Shown here piece by piece: positions 13,866-20,838 of a stretch of DNA of 64,000 nt. The notes under the pieces are model-generated. The model was given only the letters and a program-made list of their open reading frames with translations. It was not told where the DNA came from and ran no database searches. The stretch spans positions 45,766,766-45,830,765 of the forward strand of contig CM060337.1 of NCBI GenBank assembly GCA_030674155.1. The letters run 5' to 3'. Source of the DNA: Stramonita haemastoma. Lineage: Eukaryota; Mollusca; Gastropoda; Neogastropoda; Muricidae. A program made the position numbers and the translations under genes. Positions within the stretch are counted from its first letter, which is position 1. Every line of letters starts with the position of its first letter.

Positions 13866-15710
13866 CGTGTGTTACACATCACTATTTAGCGCACGTAAAA
13901 GAACCCACGGCAACAAGGGGGTTGTCCCTGGCAAAATTCTGTAGAAAGAAGCCACTCTGATAGGGAAACTAATACACTTGCATGCAGGAAAAAGAAAAAA
14001 AAAAAGGGTAGGCGCTGCACATGTGGCGACGCGCTCTCCCCGGGAGAGCAGCCCAAATTTCACGCAGAGAAATCTGTGTGACATAAAGTGGTACAAAATA
14101 CAAAAAATACAAAATGTTATCACTGAACACTACAAAATATCCAGTCACAACAGAACAACAACAACAAAAGTATTCAAACTCACTTGGAGGCTGTGACCCT
14201 GGCAGGCTGGGCGGGTGTTTTGTTGGGTTCGAAGCTAGAGCCGATAAAGGTGACATCGTCGTCATCGCTGTCGTCATCATCAATCACTTCATAGCTGGCC
14301 TCCAGCATCTTCTCCTTCATCTTGATTCTGTCAACATAATTTAAAAAATTTTTTATTTCTGTAATATTGCACATGTCACAATCATAAGTCAAAACAAAAG
14401 AATAGCAACAACCCCCTCCCCCCAAAAAAAACAACAACAAACCCAACCCCAAAATCATAACATGAAAAAAGCATAAACCCACATATAATAATGATAAAAT
14501 CAGAAATTAGATTAAAAAAATTTCCACTAAAATGTCCAATCCAAGCAACACAAATCTAATCTCATTATCCTCGAGATTGCATTGTTGATATTCTCACTAT
14601 CGAGCTAAGTTTCACCTGTCCTTTATTTTCTTTTCTTTCATTTTATTTTTTTATTTCGAGGATAATGAAATAAGCACTGATGTGCTTTTTTACATCCAGT
14701 CTTCATGTGTATGCAGTTATGTCAATTTTGCCATCCGTTCCCATTGGCACATAATGGCCCACTCTTCTCAAGAGCGGAACAGGTTTTAATGTGTGCACAA
14801 GATGTTCTGCGTGCATTCGCACACAGGACCTCTGTTTATAGTCTCATCCGAATGACTTATGGGGGTAGTGGATTCAGCACTGATGTTAACTCCAGAGGAA
14901 AAATCCTCTTGAACGAGATTTAAACCTGGGTCAACAGATCATGAGCACATCACTCTGACCACCAGGCTGTCTCGTCCCCTGTCATTCAGCTAGGCACCTC
15001 TCTCTTCTCTTTCTTCCTAACTCCCATAGGAGTGGTCAGGGCACAGCACAACACTGAATTTTTCAGACAGCGTCTCTTGGGCAAGCTGAGCCTGGTGGAG
15101 CCCATCTTTCTCCAGATTCAGGGTGCATGCTGGGTACACTCATGTTTTCATAAATAACCCACCAACTGCTGAAATGAATGACAGGATCTTTAACTCATTC
15201 ATTTCCAGTCCCCAATATAATGGTCCCACTAAATCTATCTTTGATTTCCCAAATCTCACTATTGATGAATCCTGAAGCTAAAGCAAGAAATGTAAAAAAA
15301 GAAAAGAAAAAAGTTCTTATTCATTCAGTTATAGTGTCCATCAACTACGAGACAAGTCAAATCAAATCAAATCAAATCATTCTTCCATGAAATCTTTTGG
15401 GGCAAAAAGAATAACACGCGTATAATCAATCACACAAATTACAGTCAGTTATCAAGACACACAACCTTCTCAGTAACAAAACAAAACAAAAACAAAACAA
15501 AAAACCCCACAAAATTTGAAGGACAGAATCATGAGAATGACAGGCAGACAAACAGAGAGAGGGCAGAGCATACACAGACAAAAACACACAGAACAAAAAA
15601 GAAACGTGTAAATACACAATGAAGTTTCATCTGACATACTAACATAACAACACAAACTCACACTTTTCATCTGTTTTGTAACGTCTCTTTACTTGGTGAC
15701 TTACTCCTCT

Positions 15711-15744
<34 letters not shown>

Positions 15745-16054
15745 AAAAACAAAAAAACAAAAAAACTTACTCTTCTTCAATCTCTCTTTCCTCAACACGG
15801 ACTTCTTCAAGGAATTTTTGGATTCTGTCCAGTGACTGGTTCAGGGTTTTGCTGATCTCCTTGGCTTTCCCTGCACAGCACAGCACACACAGCATCCACA
15901 GTTGTCAGTTCATGGCAAATATACAGTTAGCATTGGGGGACGGGATAGCCTAGTGGTAAAAAAAAAATGTTAGCCTGAAAGCGCGCGCACACACACACAC
16001 ACACACACACAGTACACACACACACACACACACACACTCACACACACACACACA

Positions 16055-16097
<43 letters not shown>

Positions 16098-16403
16098 ACA
16101 CACAAATCCCTTACTTTCAGCTTTTGAAACTTGAATGGACCCTGAAAGTACTTGTCGTCGGTTGGTGATTTCCACTCCCTTGGGGACGACCTTGTTGACG
16201 ACAGAGGTTATGAAGTCATCCAGGTCCAACTTGGACAGAGGCAGCTCCAGAATCTGATCTTTGGACCATTTCTCCGCGGAATCTGTTTCCATTTTTGATG
16301 GCTGTTCCGTCTTGTTCTGCCCTGGCTTTGTCACTGCCGTGTCTGTTTCCGACGTCTTGACTGACGTCCCTGCACTCTCCATCGGCATGTCTGCAGCCGA
16401 CAT
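583..16403 (-). CDS. setdb1: SETDB1/eggless histone H3-K9 methyltransferase, N-terminal part (14 coding exons, continues off left edge)
   Basis: Multi-exon minus-strand gene. Exons in order: 16115-16403, 15771-15870, 14184-14327, 13122-13257, 12551-12621, 11188-11297, 10264-10371, 9217-9304, 8364-8437, 5937-6010, 4530-4588, 3102-3222, 2426-2552, 583-943. Most boundaries are AG/GT with compatible phases. The product has a coiled coil, an acidic DDDDSDDDD run, Tudor 1 (VGSRVLAKK ... WYSGLVTDL), Tudor 2 ([10 protein letters not shown] ... FFDDGYAQY) and Tudor 3 (KTEWNGRW ... [14 protein letters not shown]). The last two are nearly diagnostic of SETDB1. In known family members the protein trimethylates H3K9 in the nucleus and silences retroelements. 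The pre-SET, SET and post-SET domains are not in this window. Small frame breaks occur in exons 11188-11297 and 10264-10371 and near the GGA tract of the last exon. They look like sequence errors, because the protein stays alignable on both sides. Confidence 0.93.
1060..1176. repeat. (CTA)n microsatellite
   Basis: Roughly 30 ACT/CTA units preceded by a CAA/CTA mix. Confidence 0.92.
1325..2400. repeat. AACACTACACTCAAATC minisatellite
   Basis: Irregular ~40-bp units (CTGAACTAAACACTACAC, TCAAATCTTTACAA) on both sides of the SINE at 1413-1797, in a setdb1 intron. Confidence 0.85.
1413..1797 (-). mobile_element. SINE family C, reverse, inside a minisatellite
   Basis: Reverse copy of the element at 13697. 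It begins TTTTGTACCACTTTATGTCA and ends with head complement GACCACCGATCCATCC. The same short tandem repeat continues on both sides, so the element inserted into the array. Confidence 0.7.
2426..2552 (-). CDS. setdb1: setdb1 post-Tudor linker exon
   Basis: Encodes [20 protein letters not shown] and then [15 protein letters not shown]. It aligns with the basic segment ending GPVVQYTQ after Tudor 3 in vertebrates. Acceptor TGTGCAG, donor GTGCAG; phase 0 in, 1 out. The acceptor region is duplicated about 100 bp upstream in the gene. Confidence 0.83.
2645..2705 (-). repeat. Duplicated acceptor and exon start of setdb1 exon 2426-2552
   Basis: GCATTTGCCTGCACACAGCG and the following TTGCCATGTTGCC occur at both 2545 and 2649. 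The copy holds the first ~8 exon bases plus the acceptor. Confidence 0.8.
2710..3006 (+). mobile_element. TTAA-flanked MITE (piggyBac-type), copy 1
   Basis: Starts CCCTCTTGTATTCGG and ends CTAAGAGGG, with TTAA at 2706-2709 and 3007-3010. About 300 bp, no coding capacity. Homologous to 5087-5317 and 38546-38863. Confidence 0.75.
3102..3222 (-). CDS. setdb1: setdb1 Tudor-3 exon (second half)
   Basis: Encodes [18 protein letters not shown] and then [18 protein letters not shown]. The [11 protein letters not shown] block is nearly invariant in SETDB1. Acceptor TTTTCAG, donor GTATGT; phase 2 in, 0 out. Confidence 0.95.
3380..3575 (+). repeat. Interspersed repeat G, copy 1
   Basis: Shares ACTGGAACCATTCG, CTGCTGCATGGGTAACAGC and CCTCCATACTTACTTA with 28035-28248. 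About 200 bp, no ORF. Confidence 0.65.
4157..4505 (+). mobile_element. SINE family A (tRNA-derived, ~340 bp)
   Basis: Family A has a tRNA-like head (A-box-like GGATAGCCTGGTGG, B-box-like GGTTCGAATC), a body with CCAAAAGTCC and AGAGTAGGCCATTGTGTGCC, and a tail CATTATCCTCGATATAAAAG with A-rich end. This copy is near full length. Confidence 0.75.
4530..4588 (-). CDS. setdb1: setdb1 Tudor-3 exon (first half)
   Basis: 59-nt exon encoding [20 protein letters not shown] (last codon split). It matches the [20 protein letters not shown] block. Acceptor TTTCAG, donor GTAGAG; phase 0 in, 2 out. Confidence 0.9.
4697..4990 (+). mobile_element. SINE family B: tRNA-like head fused to 5S rRNA-like segment
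   Basis: Head GGGATAGCTCAGTGGTCAGA resembles a tRNA A box. About 30 bp on, AAGCAGCATCGACTGGTTAC followed by ATTGGATGGGTGACCG resembles the 3' half of 5S rRNA. The body has GGTACCTGCCCTCTTTAGGG, and the element ends GGGACACCTTTACCTTT. Confidence 0.72.
5087..5317 (+). mobile_element. TTAA-flanked MITE, copy 2
   Basis: Starts CCCTCTTGCATTCCC and ends CTAAGAGGG, with TTAA at 5083-5086 and 5318-5321. Shorter internally than copy 1. Confidence 0.75.
5420..5630 (+). repeat. Interspersed repeat H
   Basis: Contains AGTGATTCCCAGGTGGGATG and GGGTGACCCCCAGAGTGTTA. Related copies at 22030-22260, 22860-23000 and 29495-29650. Confidence 0.55.
5937..6010 (-). CDS. setdb1: setdb1 inter-Tudor exon
   Basis: Encodes [20 protein letters not shown] and KQYPE. 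It corresponds to the WEDI ... FIEEYV ... YPN linker between Tudor 2 and Tudor 3. Acceptor GATGCAG, donor GTGAGG; phase 1 in, 0 out. Confidence 0.9.
6070..6485 (-). mobile_element. MITE of the GTGACGCTCCACC family, diverged copy 3
   Basis: Ends TGACCCTCCATCATG and CATGATGCGAGGGTGA are near-inverse. It shares the GCTAGGAGCCATTTTTAGG segment with copy 2. Located just upstream of setdb1 exon 5937-6010. Confidence 0.6.
6490..6878. other. AT-rich setdb1 intron sequence
   Basis: Between a MITE and the piggyBac remnant; no ORF or repeat recognised. Confidence 0.5.
6883..7939 (+). mobile_element. piggyBac-type element remnant with TTAA target duplication
   Basis: The ends are CCCTTTGCTTGGCAC and, inverted, CCCTTTGCTGGGCAC (14 of 15 match). 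TTAA flanks both sides (6879-6882, 7940-7943). TTAA duplication plus CCC-starting inverted ends is the piggyBac hallmark. The interior holds a broken transposase-like start, so it is non-autonomous. It lies in a setdb1 intron between exons 8364-8437 and 5937-6010. Confidence 0.75.
7134..7481 (+). pseudogene. Broken 5' end of a piggyBac-like transposase (probable)
   Basis: A frame starting [20 protein letters not shown] runs for about 116 codons to TAA with two internal TGA codons. Acidic and Asp/Tyr-rich segments ([15 protein letters not shown]) resemble the acidic N terminus of piggyBac transposases. No catalytic DDD domain is present. The identity rests mainly on the TTAA-flanked inverted ends around it. 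Confidence 0.4.
8039..8098. repeat. (GA)n microsatellite
   Basis: About 30 uninterrupted units in a setdb1 intron. Confidence 0.92.
8364..8437 (-). CDS. setdb1: setdb1 Tudor-2 exon (second half)
   Basis: Encodes [19 protein letters not shown] and KVYYQ, matching the vertebrate FLIFFDDGYASYV segment. Acceptor GTCGCAG, donor GTGAGT; phase 2 in, 1 out. The acceptor and first ~12 exon bases are copied about seven times upstream in the gene (8438-8900). Confidence 0.9.
8430..8900 (-). repeat. ~61-bp minisatellite containing the acceptor of setdb1 exon 8364-8437
   Basis: Units begin CACCAGAAAACTG, the complement of the acceptor and exon start, followed by TGACACATTTCAAATG and a TTTGGTAAAAATTATC-like stretch. 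There are about seven copies after the true junction. Confidence 0.85.
9135..9194. repeat. (CA)n microsatellite
   Basis: About 30 units, starting ~20 bp beyond the donor of exon 9217-9304. Confidence 0.92.
9217..9304 (-). CDS. setdb1: setdb1 Tudor-2 exon (first half)
   Basis: Encodes [20 protein letters not shown] and APSFKNQK. It aligns to the vertebrate KYKDGNQVW-type strand and the YAGIVAETPNVKNK segment. Acceptor GCTGCAG; the donor is GTACAT after AAACG. With that donor the next exon reads R-F-L-V-F-F-D-D-G, the expected Tudor sequence, so the longer reading to an in-frame TGA was rejected. Confidence 0.88.
9296..9810 (-). repeat. Tandem repeat starting at the acceptor of setdb1 exon 9217-9304
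   Basis: ACAGGGCTGCAGCACA at the true exon recurs as ACAAGGCTGCAGCACA near 9412. Five further shorter units (CAGACACAAAGCAGCAAGTA, ~66 bp) lack the exon part. Confidence 0.78.
10120..10245. repeat. (CA)n microsatellite
   Basis: Interrupted CA array just downstream in the gene of exon 10264-10371. Confidence 0.88.
10264..10371 (-). CDS. setdb1: setdb1 Tudor-1/Tudor-2 junction exon (frame damaged)
   Basis: Encodes GSYRVS, then [15 protein letters not shown] and [10 protein letters not shown]. This matches the end of Tudor 1 and the lead-in to Tudor 2. Two bases seem to be missing from a T run near 10350, and an in-frame TAG lies near 10272. The acceptor TTCACAG is clear; the donor after 10264 (GTCTAG) is weak. 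The exon identity is good, but its right-hand splice end and reading frame are uncertain. Confidence 0.62.
10530..10868 (+). mobile_element. SINE family A, full length
   Basis: Head GGATAGCCTGGTGGTTAGAG and B box GGGTTTGAATC are present. The tail is the AAAGAATAAATA type. Confidence 0.8.
10940..11225 (-). repeat. ~58-bp tandem repeat of the 3' end and donor of setdb1 exon 11188-11297
   Basis: Five units of CTCACTCACCTCTCCGCGTG and TGGAGTGTTCCGGTTTGCTG, joined by AGGTCACAGAGGA. Each carries ~38 exon bases and a GTGAG donor. Only the rightmost is joined to the rest of the exon. Confidence 0.9.
11188..11297 (-). CDS. setdb1: setdb1 Tudor-1 exon (one-base frame break)
   Basis: Encodes [15 protein letters not shown] and then, after a one-base shift near 11255, [21 protein letters not shown]. 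The V-G-x-R-V ... W-Y-x-G layout is that of a Tudor barrel. The observed length is 110 nt; 111 restores phase. The 3' end and GTGAGT donor are copied four more times just downstream in the gene (10940-11187), so more than one donor is available. Confidence 0.82.
12087..12352 (+). mobile_element. SINE family A, head missing
   Basis: Begins at CTCTGGAGTTAACATGG immediately after a CA microsatellite that replaces the tRNA-like head. Ends GATATAAAAGAATAAA. Confidence 0.7.
12551..12621 (-). CDS. setdb1: setdb1 pre-Tudor exon
   Basis: 71-nt exon encoding [19 protein letters not shown] and VVPIW. It leads directly into the first Tudor strand in the next exon. Acceptor CCGCAG, donor GTCAGT; phase 0 in, 2 out (TG|G = Trp). 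Confidence 0.78.
12718..13090. repeat. C-rich minisatellite with 26-base C run
   Basis: Repeats of CCTGCAAAACAAACCACCTC and CCCTCCCAAACAACCC, ending in C 13064-13089, in a setdb1 intron. The proline-rich open frames over it are artefacts. Confidence 0.85.
13122..13257 (-). CDS. setdb1: setdb1 linker exon
   Basis: Encodes [11 protein letters not shown] ... [19 protein letters not shown]. Comparable to the helical AMAALRKSAQDVQKF-type segment that precedes the first Tudor in vertebrates. Acceptor TTTCAG. The donor is a weak GTCTGG. Phase 2 in, 0 out. The downstream intron is a C-rich minisatellite. Confidence 0.8.
13300..13560. repeat. Diverged ~50-bp tandem repeat
   Basis: Units contain TTATAATTCTGTTA and ACACCATGATTGTATGCT; next to setdb1 exon 13122-13257. 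Confidence 0.55.
13697..14112 (+). mobile_element. SINE family C (tRNA-derived with conserved centre)
   Basis: tRNA-like head (GATCGGTGGTCTAGGTGG, B-box-like GGGTTCGTACCCC). The centre is AAAAGAACCCACGGCAACAA and TGGCAAAATTCTGTAGAAAG; the 3' part is TTTCACGCAGAGAAATCTG. This centre resembles conserved-core SINEs reported in molluscs; the exact family name is not certain. Confidence 0.68.
14184..14327 (-). CDS. setdb1: setdb1 acidic-region exon
   Basis: Encodes [15 protein letters not shown], then [14 protein letters not shown] and a Pro/Ala/Thr linker. It resembles the acidic EIPDEDDD-type stretch between the coiled coil and the Tudor domains of vertebrate SETDB1. A hydrophobic run beside acidic residues (VTFI) could act as a SUMO-interacting motif; that is inference. 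Acceptor GACAG, donor GTGAGT; phase 2 in and out. Confidence 0.85.
14640..14990 (-). mobile_element. SINE family A, full length, reverse
   Basis: Reverse copy from the TTATTTCGAGGATAATG tail at left to the head complement (CCACCAGGCTGTCTCGTCCC) at right. Confidence 0.78.
15771..15870 (-). CDS. setdb1: setdb1 coiled-coil exon
   Basis: Encodes [19 protein letters not shown] followed by a Glu/Arg-rich helix ending EREIEEE. This fits the N-terminal coiled coil known in SETDB1. Acceptor TGTGCAG and donor GTAAGT; phase 1 in, phase 2 out, matching both neighbours. Confidence 0.85.
15990..16104. repeat. (CA)n microsatellite
   Basis: Array with CTCACA interruptions, 10 bp from the donor of the first coding setdb1 exon. 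Confidence 0.9.
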
Positions 16404-16429
16404 GTTGCAGACTCTGCACACAGCGTCTT
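16115..16429 (-). CDS. setdb1: setdb1 first coding exon
   Basis: An acceptor after 16430 (TTTGCAG) opens the exon. The first ATG is at 16403 and begins [14 protein letters not shown]. The donor is GTAAGG after 16115, phase 1. The frame is open upstream to the acceptor, so the start is chosen as the first ATG; an earlier start in an upstream exon is possible. The product is a Lys/Glu-rich N-terminal region with a leucine-rich segment ([14 protein letters not shown]). The transcribed-strand downstream intron begins with a CA microsatellite. Confidence 0.8.
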
Positions 16430-16651
16430 CTGCAAACACACAGGATGACAGTGAATATTACATATAACCAGGGGCTGTACTGTAGTGTTTCCTCACAACT
16501 GTCAGTCTTGTTTTTGTTGAATTTAGGAAACATTACAAGATGCTTGTGTGACTTCTCAAGATACCACATACCTCTACAGAGTCTACTAGTACTATAATCC
16601 TGAAAGTTCTACAACTTATTATCTACTGAGTATTTATAAATCTTCACATTA

Positions 16652-16736
<85 letters not shown>
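16652..16736. repeat. (CA)n microsatellite
   Basis: About 42 uninterrupted units in setdb1 intron 1. Confidence 0.92.
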
Positions 16737-16738
<2 letters not shown>

Positions 16739-17055
16739 CTTTGCAAGTTACGCAAACACTAGATAACCTAGTCTAGATCTATGTTATAAAAAAATGATAA
16801 TACACTCAGCCAGATAAGAAATAAGGTTAGCAAATGTGTCCAAAAAAAAGTCTGTATTGGCTATAGATATGATGCACAATGCCTGACACTGTGAGTGTGA
16901 CAGCCATACTATTCAGTTTTGATATTTTGTGAACCTGGAACAAACAACCATAACCCTAAAGCAGCTTAAAACCTTTATTATGATAAGCACATCCAGCTCT
17001 TTTACTCACACACAACTTGCTGATGCTTTTATTTCTGTTACATTACTTAGGGTAA

Positions 17056-20000
17056 CCCCCTGAGGCTCGTGGGGTATACTTGCTTAGCGAGTATTGTAAG
17101 AATAAAGCCTCTGCCCTCCATCCAGGCATGTCGTAAGAGGCGACTAAGGTGGAAACCTCACCTAGAGGTAAAATAGGTTATGATGGGGCTAACAACCCCA
17201 TCATGTAAAAAAAAGCCTGTTACAGAAACCTATACTAGAGTATCCGACATTGGTGGCGACGGTAATGAAGCGCACCAGGCGACTGGACTGATGACGGACG
17301 ACAGCCAAACCCGAGAGGGAGCTGGCGCCCCGATGGTGGATTTACTGAAGCCAAAACAGAAGATGAGGGTGGGGTGCTGGAATGTCCAGACCTTGTACCA
17401 GACTGGCAGGATGCCCCAGTTAGTCAAAGAGTTTGACAACTACAATCTGGACATCTTGGGGGTCAGCGAGGTCAGATGGACCGGCACGGGAAAGAGGAGA
17501 CTGGCGTCAGGACATACCATTGTCTTCTCGGGAAGATCAGATGACCAGCACTCTGAGGGAGTAGCACTACTCCTCAACAGAAAGACTGAAAAGACACTGC
17601 TAGAGTGGAAACCATTCGGACCAAGACTTTTGAAAGCAAGATTCCACTCCAAGTACACCAAGCTGACAGTGCTAGTCTGCTATGCACCAACTGAAAACGC
17701 AGATGCAGAGGTCAAGGACGATTTTTACGATCAACTCCAAACAGCTGTGGAGAGCGTCCGCGCTCACGACATGTTGCTCATCCTTGGCGACTTGAATGCC
17801 AAGGTGGGCAGTGACAACACCGGGAGGGAGCATGTTATGGGCAAACATGGAATTGGTATCATTAACGAAAATGGAGAGAAACTAGTGGACTTCTGTGAAG
17901 AGAACAACCTGCTTATCGGAGGCACCCTTTTCCCGCACAAACATATCCATAAAACAACGTGGACGTCACCAGACGGGACCACCAAAAACCAGATAGATCA
18001 TGTCATCATCAACCGAAGATGGAGAAGCTCTCTTCAGGATGTCAGGGCCTACAGAGGAGCAGATGTTGCCAGTGACCACACCCTTGTGTTGGCCGTCGTT
18101 GCCTTGAAGCTGCGTCGATCACGAGGAAGACAGGCACGTCAGCAAAGATTAGACTCTGGCAGGCTGAATGAGACGCTCACCAAATATGCTTTTGCAGTGG
18201 AAGTGGGGAACAGATTTCAGGCACTGGGGGAACAGCAGGAGATAACAATAGACAGCTTCAATCAGGTACTTCGGGAAACAGGAGAAAAAGTACTAGGCTT
18301 CCGACGAAAGAAGAAAGAAGAGTGGATCAAACAAGAAACCTGGAAAAAGATAGATGAGAGGAAGTTAACTAAGCAGAAGATCAACAACACCAGATCAGAA
18401 CGCTTGAAAGAGCAGCACAGAAGAAGATATGCAGAACAAGACAAGGAGGTGAAGAAGATGACAAGAGCCGACAAGAAAGACTACATAGAGAAACTGGCAG
18501 ATGAGGCAGAGGAGGCAGCAGGTAGAAATGATCTAAAGACGCTGTACAAGATCAACAAGCAGCTGAACAATGGGTTTAAAAACTGCGATGTGCCAGTGAA
18601 GGACAAAAATGGAAAGGTTGTTGAGGGAGAGGCAGGAAAACTACAGCGTTGGAGGGAACACTTCGAGTCGGTTCTTAACAGACCGGACCCCCCTCAGCTA
18701 GCAGACATCCAGCCGGCAGATATAGACCTTGACATCTGCACCGATCCACCAAGCCTGGAAGAAGTGACAACAGCAATCAAGGCAATGAAGAGCGGCAAGG
18801 CACCAGGGGCAGATGGTGTGACGGCAGAGATGCTAAAGGCAGATACGGATGTGATGGCTCCCATTCTGACTGAGATCTTCAGGAAGATTTGGGTAGAAGG
18901 TCAGATCCCTGAAGCATGGAAAACTGGTCTCATCTTCAAGTTGCCCAAAAAGGGAGATCTTGGAGACTGCAACAACTGGAGGGGCATAACACTTCTTTCC
19001 CTCACCAGTAAGGCCTTCAGCAGGATTGTGCTGTCCAGATTGACGGCAGCCCTTGAGAAAGACCTCCGACAACAGCAAGCAGGTTTCCGCCCTGGGCGAT
19101 CCTGCTCAGATCACATCTTCACTCTGCGCCAGATTCTGGAGCAGAGCAATGAGTGGAATACACCGCTGTACGTCAATTTCATTGACCTGGAGAAGGCATT
19201 TGACAGCATCCACCGAGAGTCCTTATGGAAGATCCTAAGGCACTATGGAGTCCCTGCAAAACTTGTCCGGGTCATTGCAATGTTGTACGGCGACTTCAAA
19301 TCCCAGGTGATCTGCGACACAGAGCTCACGGAAGCCTTCAGCGTCAGCACAGGAGTGAAGCAGGGCTGCATCCTATCGCCATTCCTCTTCATCCTGGCCA
19401 TGGACTGGATTATGAAGAATTCCATGGACGGAGAGAGTAGAGGGATCAGATGGACCATGACAATGACAGCAACAAAAACGCTGGAAGATCTGGATTTTGC
19501 CGATGATATCGCCCTGCTGTCACACCGCCACCAAGACATGCAGGAAAAGACAGATGTCATGGCAAGAACTGCTGGAAGCCTTGGCTTGAAAATCAGCACC
19601 AAGAAGACAAAGAACATGAGAATGAACGCCAGAGTCCAAGAGAACATCAGACTGAATGGGGATCAGATCGAGGAAGTAAATGACTTCACTTATCTTGGAT
19701 CCACAATGTCAAACACAGGAGATGGGGAGGTGGAGATCCGGGCTCGACTTGTAAAAGCCAGTCAGGCCTTCGCCTCACTCAGGAGCACATGGAAGGCAGG
19801 GAACATACGCCTGAGGACCAAATTAAGAATTTTCAAATCAAACGTGATTAGCACCCTTCTTTATGGATCAGAGTCGTGGAAGATGACCAAAACCATCAGC
19901 AACAAACTTGATGCCTTCCAAAACAGATGCCTCAGACGCATTCTACGCATCTTTTGGCCGAATACCATCACCAATGAAGAACTCCACCGAAGAACAGAAA

Positions 20001-20291
20001 CTGAACCCATCTCCATACAAATCAAACGGAGGCGTTGGCGATGGATAGGACATGTGCTCCGCCAGCAGACTACAGCCATATCCAGAATCGCCCTACGATG
20101 GACTCCAGACGGTCGAAGAAAGAGAGGCCGCCCCAAGGAAACTTGGAGGAGAACAGTAGAGAGGGAGATGAAGGAAAAGGGTTGGACATGGGGCCGTCTG
20201 GAGCGTACTTCAGCCGACCGACATCAGTGGCGGGCTCTAGTTGAGGCCTTATGTGCTACCTGAGCACAAAGAGGACTAGATAGATAGATAG
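17056..20291 (+). mobile_element. Full-length RTE-like non-LTR retrotransposon with target-site duplication
   Basis: The element is about 3.2 kb: a ~125-bp leader, the single large ORF, a very short 3' region, and a (TAGA)n tail. It is flanked by a perfect 11-bp direct repeat, ACTTAGGGTAA, at 17045-17055 and 20292-20302. Intact ORF and identical flanks indicate a recent insertion. It lies antisense to setdb1, in its inferred first intron. Confidence 0.9.
17180..20263 (+). CDS. RTE/BovB-like LINE protein: AP endonuclease plus reverse transcriptase
   Basis: Uninterrupted 1,027-residue frame. The N-terminal APE-type endonuclease spans roughly residues 60-310: RVGCWNVQTL (Asn68), VSEVRW (Glu97), LGDLNAKVG (Asp204/Asn206), QIDHVIINRRW (Asp273) and ASDHTLV (Asp299/His300). 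The reverse transcriptase lies at about 530-830: LIFKLPKKGD, FIDLEKAFDSI, VKQGCILSPFLF, and catalytic FADD near residues 772-775. The C terminus carries RRRWRWIGHVLR and GRRKRGRPKETWRRTVERE, usual for RTE-type LINEs. All expected catalytic residues are present. The start is the first of two adjacent ATGs; a later start before the endonuclease is possible. Clade assignment rests on domain order, single ORF and 3' microsatellite. Confidence 0.93.
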   Translation: MMGLTTPSCKKKPVTETYTRVSDIGGDGNEAHQATGLMTDDSQTREGAGAPMVDLLKPKQKMRVGCWNVQTLYQTGRMPQLVKEFDNYNLDILGVSEVRWTGTGKRRLASGHTIVFSGRSDDQHSEGVALLLNRKTEKTLLEWKPFGPRLLKARFHSKYTKLTVLVCYAPTENADAEVKDDFYDQLQTAVESVRAHDMLLILGDLNAKVGSDNTGREHVMGKHGIGIINENGEKLVDFCEENNLLIGGTLFPHKHIHKTTWTSPDGTTKNQIDHVIINRRWRSSLQDVRAYRGADVASDHTLVLAVVALKLRRSRGRQARQQRLDSGRLNETLTKYAFAVEVGNRFQALGEQQEITIDSFNQVLRETGEKVLGFRRKKKEEWIKQETWKKIDERKLTKQKINNTRSERLKEQHRRRYAEQDKEVKKMTRADKKDYIEKLADEAEEAAGRNDLKTLYKINKQLNNGFKNCDVPVKDKNGKVVEGEAGKLQRWREHFESVLNRPDPPQLADIQPADIDLDICTDPPSLEEVTTAIKAMKSGKAPGADGVTAEMLKADTDVMAPILTEIFRKIWVEGQIPEAWKTGLIFKLPKKGDLGDCNNWRGITLLSLTSKAFSRIVLSRLTAALEKDLRQQQAGFRPGRSCSDHIFTLRQILEQSNEWNTPLYVNFIDLEKAFDSIHRESLWKILRHYGVPAKLVRVIAMLYGDFKSQVICDTELTEAFSVSTGVKQGCILSPFLFILAMDWIMKNSMDGESRGIRWTMTMTATKTLEDLDFADDIALLSHRHQDMQEKTDVMARTAGSLGLKISTKKTKNMRMNARVQENIRLNGDQIEEVNDFTYLGSTMSNTGDGEVEIRARLVKASQAFASLRSTWKAGNIRLRTKLRIFKSNVISTLLYGSESWKMTKTISNKLDAFQNRCLRRILRIFWPNTITNEELHRRTETEPISIQIKRRRWRWIGHVLRQQTTAISRIALRWTPDGRRKRGRPKETWRRTVEREMKEKGWTWGRLERTSADRHQWRALVEALCAT

Positions 20292-20302
20292 ACTTAGGGT
20301 AA

Positions 20303-20335
20303 ACTTAGTTGTGTAAGGGGGGAGGAGGGGTGTGC

Positions 20336-20402
<67 letters not shown>

Positions 20403-20838
20403 TATGTGTGTTTGTGTGAGTGCATACATGTACTCTTGTGTGTGTTCAGTGTGTGTTCATGGTGTAAACGTGCGTGTGCGTCTGTGTGTGTGCATGTGTG
20501 TGACTATGCACACACGTGTGTAAAGATCGGTACAAATAGGCTAGCTATAGATATAAATGTGTGTGTAATCATGCGTGCGAACGAGCGACTTCCATTTTCT
20601 TTTTAATTTGAAGTTCTTGTTTTATTAAGTCCTCAACAAAAACATCTTTGCCAGGACGATAGATCTGACTTCACGTTAAGTTTGAATTAGGCTTGCCATC
20701 AACACACAAAATGCTTTTTTCTGAGAGGCATGCCCTACATTTGTTACAAATATCAATTCGCATCTTAATAGTTTCAAAATATATGCCGGTGTCTATAAAA
20801 ACAAACAGATCTCATTCATGCTGTTTTCTCACGCTTAC
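20303..20838. other. Inferred setdb1 intron 1 sequence
   Basis: Besides the TG array, no repeat or coding signal seen. Confidence 0.4.
20337..20535. repeat. (TG)n microsatellite
   Basis: ~30 perfect units then degenerate TG-rich sequence, directly after the LINE. Confidence 0.9.

Noticed and set aside
17230..20136. Minus-strand open frames within 17.2-20.2 kb
   Set aside because: Antisense shadows of the LINE frame.
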